DNA of 42,259 bases, taken from Betaproteobacteria bacterium. GTDB taxonomy: Bacteria > Pseudomonadota > Gammaproteobacteria > Burkholderiales > SG8-41. The translations under genes and the position numbers were made by a program. Positions 39,959-42,259 of this stretch are shown piece after piece. The notes below the pieces were generated by a model, which saw nothing but the letters and a program-made list of their open reading frames with translations, searched no databases and was not told the origin of the DNA. Positions within the stretch are counted from its first letter, which is position 1. Each line of letters starts with the position of its first letter. The stretch covers positions 1-42,259 of the forward strand of contig VGID01000035.1 of the NCBI GenBank assembly GCA_016868035.1. The letters run 5' to 3'.

Positions 39959-39973
39959 ATGGACTCCTCCCGC
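39959..39973. repeat. IS subterminal inverted repeat, left
   Basis: ATGGACTCCTCCCGC, exact partner of 41344-41358. Lies about 8 bp from the break in attC. Confidence 0.88.
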
Positions 39974-40216
39974 AGGTAAAGGGAAACGACGTAAGTAGCT
40001 GGTCGACGCGGGGCTCGGTTGCAGTCGTATATCCGGCATCTGGTGTGAGCCTCTTCGGGCTCGTGCCGACATGGAATCTGCGCACGGGGAGCCACACGTT
40101 CGGATCGATCAGGAATCGATCAGCGGAGTTATCGGCTTGGTCCCGTGCCGGTCCGACCTGCGTTGCCATGATGGGCGTCGTCTCTCTTCGCAAACCGCGG
40201 TGGGAAATCTCTGGTA
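39974..40216 (-). ncRNA. Candidate bridge-RNA region of the IS element
   Basis: The 243-bp segment between the left inverted repeat and the transposase stop has no convincing gene. In IS1111-group elements the guide (bridge) RNA is encoded in the non-coding end downstream of the recombinase gene, which is this segment, on the minus strand. I did not fold it and see no exact loop that matches attC, so the RNA's limits and the target loop are not located. Confidence 0.4.
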
Positions 40217-41272
40217 TCAGTTGCCGATGATTGCCGGCGCCGGCTCGGCGCGGTAGTTCTCGTTCTTCGTCCACACCGCCCAGGCGATGCGGGCGAGCTT
40301 GTTGGCAAGCGCGCAGGTGGCCTTGTTGTGGTTGGTGCGCGCCTGCACGGCGAGCGCCCACGCTTTCAGTCTATCGACCGGTCGTCCAGCGCGTCGGGCG
40401 ACGGTGGCCGAGTGCAGCAGGGAGCGGGCGCCGTGGGTGAGCAGCATCCGGATGTAGCGATCGCCGCGCTTGGAGATGCGTCCGAGGTAGCGCTTCTCGC
40501 CGGAGGAGAATTCACGCGGCGTGATGCCGAGGAAGCTCGCGTAGCGACGCCCCGAGTCGAAGCTCTTGGGGTCGCCGACGGCGGCGAGCATGGCGGTGCT
40601 GGTCATCAGCCCGATGCCGGGCACGCTGGTGAGAAAGCCGCAGGCGGGACTTTCCTTCGCCAGTGCGGCGAGCTCTTGTTCGAGGCTGCCGATGCGCGCT
40701 TCCAGCAGCCGGATCTCCTCGAGCATGAGCCGCATCGGCCCGCGCAGCAGTGCCGGTAGCCCAGAGCGCTCGTCGGCGATGAAGCGCGCGATCTGGGCGA
40801 TGCCGCGCACGGCCCCCTCGGGCACCACCAGACCGAACTCGCGGCAGAAGCCGCGCAGGGTGTTGATGCGGCTGGTGCGCGTTCGCATCCAGGCGCAGCG
40901 CGTGCGGTGAAGCGCCTGCAGGGCCTGCTGTTCGACCGATTTCACCGCCACCGGGCGGATGTCGGCGGCGCGGCAGGCCTCCAGCAGCGCCACCGCGTCG
41001 GCCGCATCGGTCTTGTTGCGCTTCACATAGGCCCTGACGTAGTGCGCCGGCAGCAGTCGCACCGCGATTCCGCGCGAGCGCAGCCATCGTCCCCAATGAT
41101 GCGCGCTGCCGCAGGCCTCCATGACGACGAGATTCACCTCCCGGTTCGCGAACCACCGCTCGAACTGACCCCGCGTGAGCCGATGGCGCTCCAGGACCCG
41201 CCAGGACGCATCGGCCACGGCCAGTTGGAAAACGTTCTTTGCCAGGTCCACCGCCACGGTTGTAGCATTCAT
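40217..41272 (-). CDS. IS110/IS1111-family transposase (recombinase)
   Basis: 351 residues. The N-terminal RuvC-like DEDD quartet is visible: Asp9 (VAVDLAKNVF), Glu52 (VVMEACGS), Asp89 and Asp92 (KTDAADAVALLEA). The C-terminal Tnp20 domain carries VPGIGLMTSTAMLAAVGD (217-234) and RRYASFLGITPREFSSGEKR (242-261), with the Ser residues near 256-257 that serve as nucleophile candidates, then the HGARSLL helix. Length and order are those of complete IS110 recombinases, so the gene looks intact. It starts at ATG 41272, 72 bp inside the right subterminal repeat. Confidence 0.95.
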   Translation of the reverse strand: MNATTVAVDLAKNVFQLAVADASWRVLERHRLTRGQFERWFANREVNLVVMEACGSAHHWGRWLRSRGIAVRLLPAHYVRAYVKRNKTDAADAVALLEACRAADIRPVAVKSVEQQALQALHRTRCAWMRTRTSRINTLRGFCREFGLVVPEGAVRGIAQIARFIADERSGLPALLRGPMRLMLEEIRLLEARIGSLEQELAALAKESPACGFLTSVPGIGLMTSTAMLAAVGDPKSFDSGRRYASFLGITPREFSSGEKRYLGRISKRGDRYIRMLLTHGARSLLHSATVARRAGRPVDRLKAWALAVQARTNHNKATCALANKLARIAWAVWTKNENYRAEPAPAIIGN

Positions 41273-41343
41273 CTCGGACTCCTCCTGTCGTTTATGCTGA
41301 AACCGCCCAAGGCCTCAGCTGGCACCATGATGCCGAATAAAAC

Positions 41344-41358
41344 GCGGGAGGAGTCCAT
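41344..41358. repeat. IS subterminal inverted repeat, right
   Basis: GCGGGAGGAGTCCAT, exact reverse complement of 39959-39973. attC sequence resumes three to six bases later. Confidence 0.88.
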
Positions 41359-41451
41359 CCCATCATTCGAGCGGACGCGAGTCAGCGTGAGTGGTTTGCC
41401 TGTAATGGTGTCGCTGTTCATGCGGTGTCGCGCGCGCCGCTCAACAAGGCG

Positions 41452-42143
41452 TTAGCTGTCATAGGAAACCTAGGTGTCGACCCTCCCAGATACGATTTCG
41501 GTCGCAAAGGACATCATTGTTAGCGTTGCGGCTATTGTGACGGCTTCAGTCGCTGCTTACGGCATTAACAAGTGGCGTCGCGAGCTCTCCGGGAAGGCCC
41601 ACTACGACGCGGCGCATGGCTTGTTGAAGGCCACCTACAAGCTGCGCGATGCAATAGCGGGAGCGCGGAGCCCGCTCATACTCGCCGGTGAATTCCCTTC
41701 CGGCTATGGTGGCGCGATGGCAAAACCATCGAACGATGAAGAGGCTCAGGCTTATGCCTACGTCTATCGCAATCGGTGGAAGCCAATTTGGGACGCCTTA
41801 GAGATCTACGACAGTGCAGCTCTAGAGGCCGAAGCGGTTTGGGGCGACCCGGTAAAGTCATCGACCGAACGATTTCGGAGATGCCTTAATACGTTACAAA
41901 CCTCAAATGACTTCCACGTCGACTACGTTCGATCCGGAGGAACAAATCTCGACAGGGACTTTACGAAAAAGGTTCGTGCCGACATATCGGCTTCGCGCGG
42001 CTCAGATGACCCGCTATCCCAAGAGATCCGGGACTCTATTGCGGCGATTGAGGCGCAGGTCAAGCCGGTCCTAAAGCGATGACAGCTAACCCCCGCGTCG
42101 AGAACGACGCTCAGCATTCGCACGCGCGTCTCACGCGGACACG
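41452..42143 (+). mobile_element. Integron gene cassette 2
   Basis: Five-prime core GTTAGCTGTC (41451-41460) and 3' inverse core GACAGCTAAC (42081-42090) are exact reverse complements over ten bases. The cassette is about 690 bp with a single gene that starts 22 bp after the core and whose stop overlaps the attC start, the compact form typical for cassettes. Confidence 0.9.
41474..42082 (+). CDS. Cassette-borne protein with N-terminal membrane anchor, function unknown
   Basis: 202 residues from GTG 41474. The only hydrophobic segment is residues 13-30 (IIVSVAAIVTASVAAYGI), a signal anchor without a cleavage site, so the rest, mostly helical and charged, faces one side of the membrane. The soluble part has an ELSGKAHYDAAHGLLKATYKLRDAI block and a YVYRNRWKPIWDALEIYD block that suggest a helical bundle. 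I recognise the overall pattern (anchor, WRRELSGKAxYDxA, LRxAI) as one shared by uncharacterised accessory proteins, but cannot give it a name or function. The base composition is clearly more AT-rich than the chromosomal genes. The stop codon overlaps the attC inverse core. Confidence 0.75.
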   Translation: MSTLPDTISVAKDIIVSVAAIVTASVAAYGINKWRRELSGKAHYDAAHGLLKATYKLRDAIAGARSPLILAGEFPSGYGGAMAKPSNDEEAQAYAYVYRNRWKPIWDALEIYDSAALEAEAVWGDPVKSSTERFRRCLNTLQTSNDFHVDYVRSGGTNLDRDFTKKVRADISASRGSDDPLSQEIRDSIAAIEAQVKPVLKR

Positions 42144-42149
42144 TTGAAT
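42081..42149 (+). other. attC site of cassette 2
   Basis: Inverse core AGCTAAC (42084-42090, RYYYAAC consensus), then CCCCGCGTCG; central part imperfectly palindromic (CGACGCTC, GCATTCGCACGCGCGTC); then ACGCGGACAC and core GTTGAAT (42143-42149, GTTRRRY consensus). Length about 66 bp between cores. The next cassette, if any, begins at 42144. 42150-42237 has a palindrome (GGGGTCGCGACCCC near 42203) but no recognisable gene. Confidence 0.85.
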
Positions 42150-42237
42150 CTGTAGAAAAAGTCCGGAACTCCTGGGAGAAATCGCCGTACTAACGCTTTG
42201 GAAGGGGTCGCGACCCCTCAGCGCGTGGGAGGCGGCG

Positions 42238-42259
42238 ATGGCGCGGTTCAAGCCCTACG
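42238..42259 (+). CDS. Possible start of an IS1182-type transposase (runs off window)
   Basis: GGGAGG precedes ATG 42238, which reads MARFKPY before the window ends. Many IS1182-family transposases begin MARFKPYN/D. Seven residues are too few for certainty; the palindrome at 42203-42216 could belong to the element end. It would be a third mobile element bordering the integron. Confidence 0.35.

Larger units (their letters stand above)
39952..41361 (-). mobile_element. IS110-family element, IS1111-attC-like, inserted in attC
   Basis: Subterminal inverted repeats ATGGACTCCTCCCGC (39959-39973) and GCGGGAGGAGTCCAT (41344-41358) are exact, 15 bp. The ends are taken as 7 bp and 3 bp outside them, by analogy with IS1111-type elements; exact limits are uncertain by a few bases. 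The transposase is on the minus strand; a long non-coding end (243 bp) lies downstream of it and a short one upstream (about 89 bp), the layout of the IS1111 group. Insertion into attC is the known habit of the IS1111-attC subgroup. Confidence 0.88.
39941..41457 (+). other. attC site of cassette 1, split by the insertion sequence
   Basis: Left part: GCTCTCTAACTT (39941-39952). Right part: from about 41362, GAGCGGACGCGAGTCAGCG ... CGCGCGCCGCTC AACAAGGC, ending core GTTAGCT (41451-41457). GAGCGG (41370-41375) pairs with CCGCTC (41437-41442) as attC arms should. Joined, the site would be about 108 bp, within normal attC size. The core at 41451 is also the 5' core of cassette 2. Confidence 0.75.

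Noticed and set aside
42203-42216. Palindrome GGGGTCGCGACCCC as an attC or IS end
   Set aside because: It lacks RYYYAAC/GTTRRRY cores and no partner repeat is in the window; left unassigned.

Overview
The window is about 42 kb of high-GC DNA that reads as the chromosome of a betaproteobacterium, Burkholderiales- or Nitrosomonadales-like. The evidence is the expansion of Bug/TctC periplasmic binding proteins, the mog - darP(yjgA) - pmbA neighbourhood, and the organic-acid gene content. No rRNA, tRNA or CRISPR array was seen.

Positions 1-15.5 kb form an organic-acid island. Its genes are an Asp/Glu-racemase-like enzyme, two Bug receptors, a four-carbon acid sugar kinase (OtnK), two small membrane proteins (one cut by an in-frame TAG), a hotdog thioesterase and an OtnC-type class II aldolase. 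A TAXI-TRAP transporter on the minus strand follows. Then comes a tight plus-strand operon: Bug receptor - isocitrate-lyase/PEP-mutase-type lyase - Bug - Bug - D(-)-tartrate-dehydratase-like enolase. OtnK, OtnC and a beta-hydroxyacid dehydrogenase at 16 kb are three of the four activities of the threonate/tetronate route to dihydroxyacetone phosphate.

Positions 15.6-34.3 kb hold assorted metabolism: the dehydrogenase, an ornithine-cyclodeaminase homologue, a ThDP enzyme with a 4 x 34-residue tandem repeat inserted near its N-terminus, an amidase, two lipoproteins, a CaiB/BaiF CoA transferase and a UMF1-type MFS exporter. A possible PilZ-like protein, a carboxylesterase, a PIN-like nuclease, mog, darP, pmbA and a TRAP receptor complete it. 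Many gaps carry period-7 repeats that follow the rule (GTRA)N3 with inverted arms, including perfect TACCGCT arrays of 10 and 17 units. Because 7 is 1 modulo 3, three heptads place stop codons in all frames. Several genes end inside these or related repeats.

Positions 34.4-42.15 kb are a chromosomal integron damaged by two nested insertions. The integron integrase gene is split by a 3.4 kb RIT element (three overlapping tyrosine recombinases with inverted-repeat ends). To its right lie an attI-like array of 12-bp repeats, cassette 1 (solute-binding lipoprotein), an attC interrupted by an IS110/IS1111-type element, cassette 2 (membrane-anchored unknown protein) and an intact attC. Cassette limits are supported by exactly complementary core sites (GTTAGAGAGC/GCTCTCTAAC and GTTAGCTGTC/GACAGCTAAC). 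The window edges carry probable starts of an IS630-type (left) and an IS1182-type (right) transposase.
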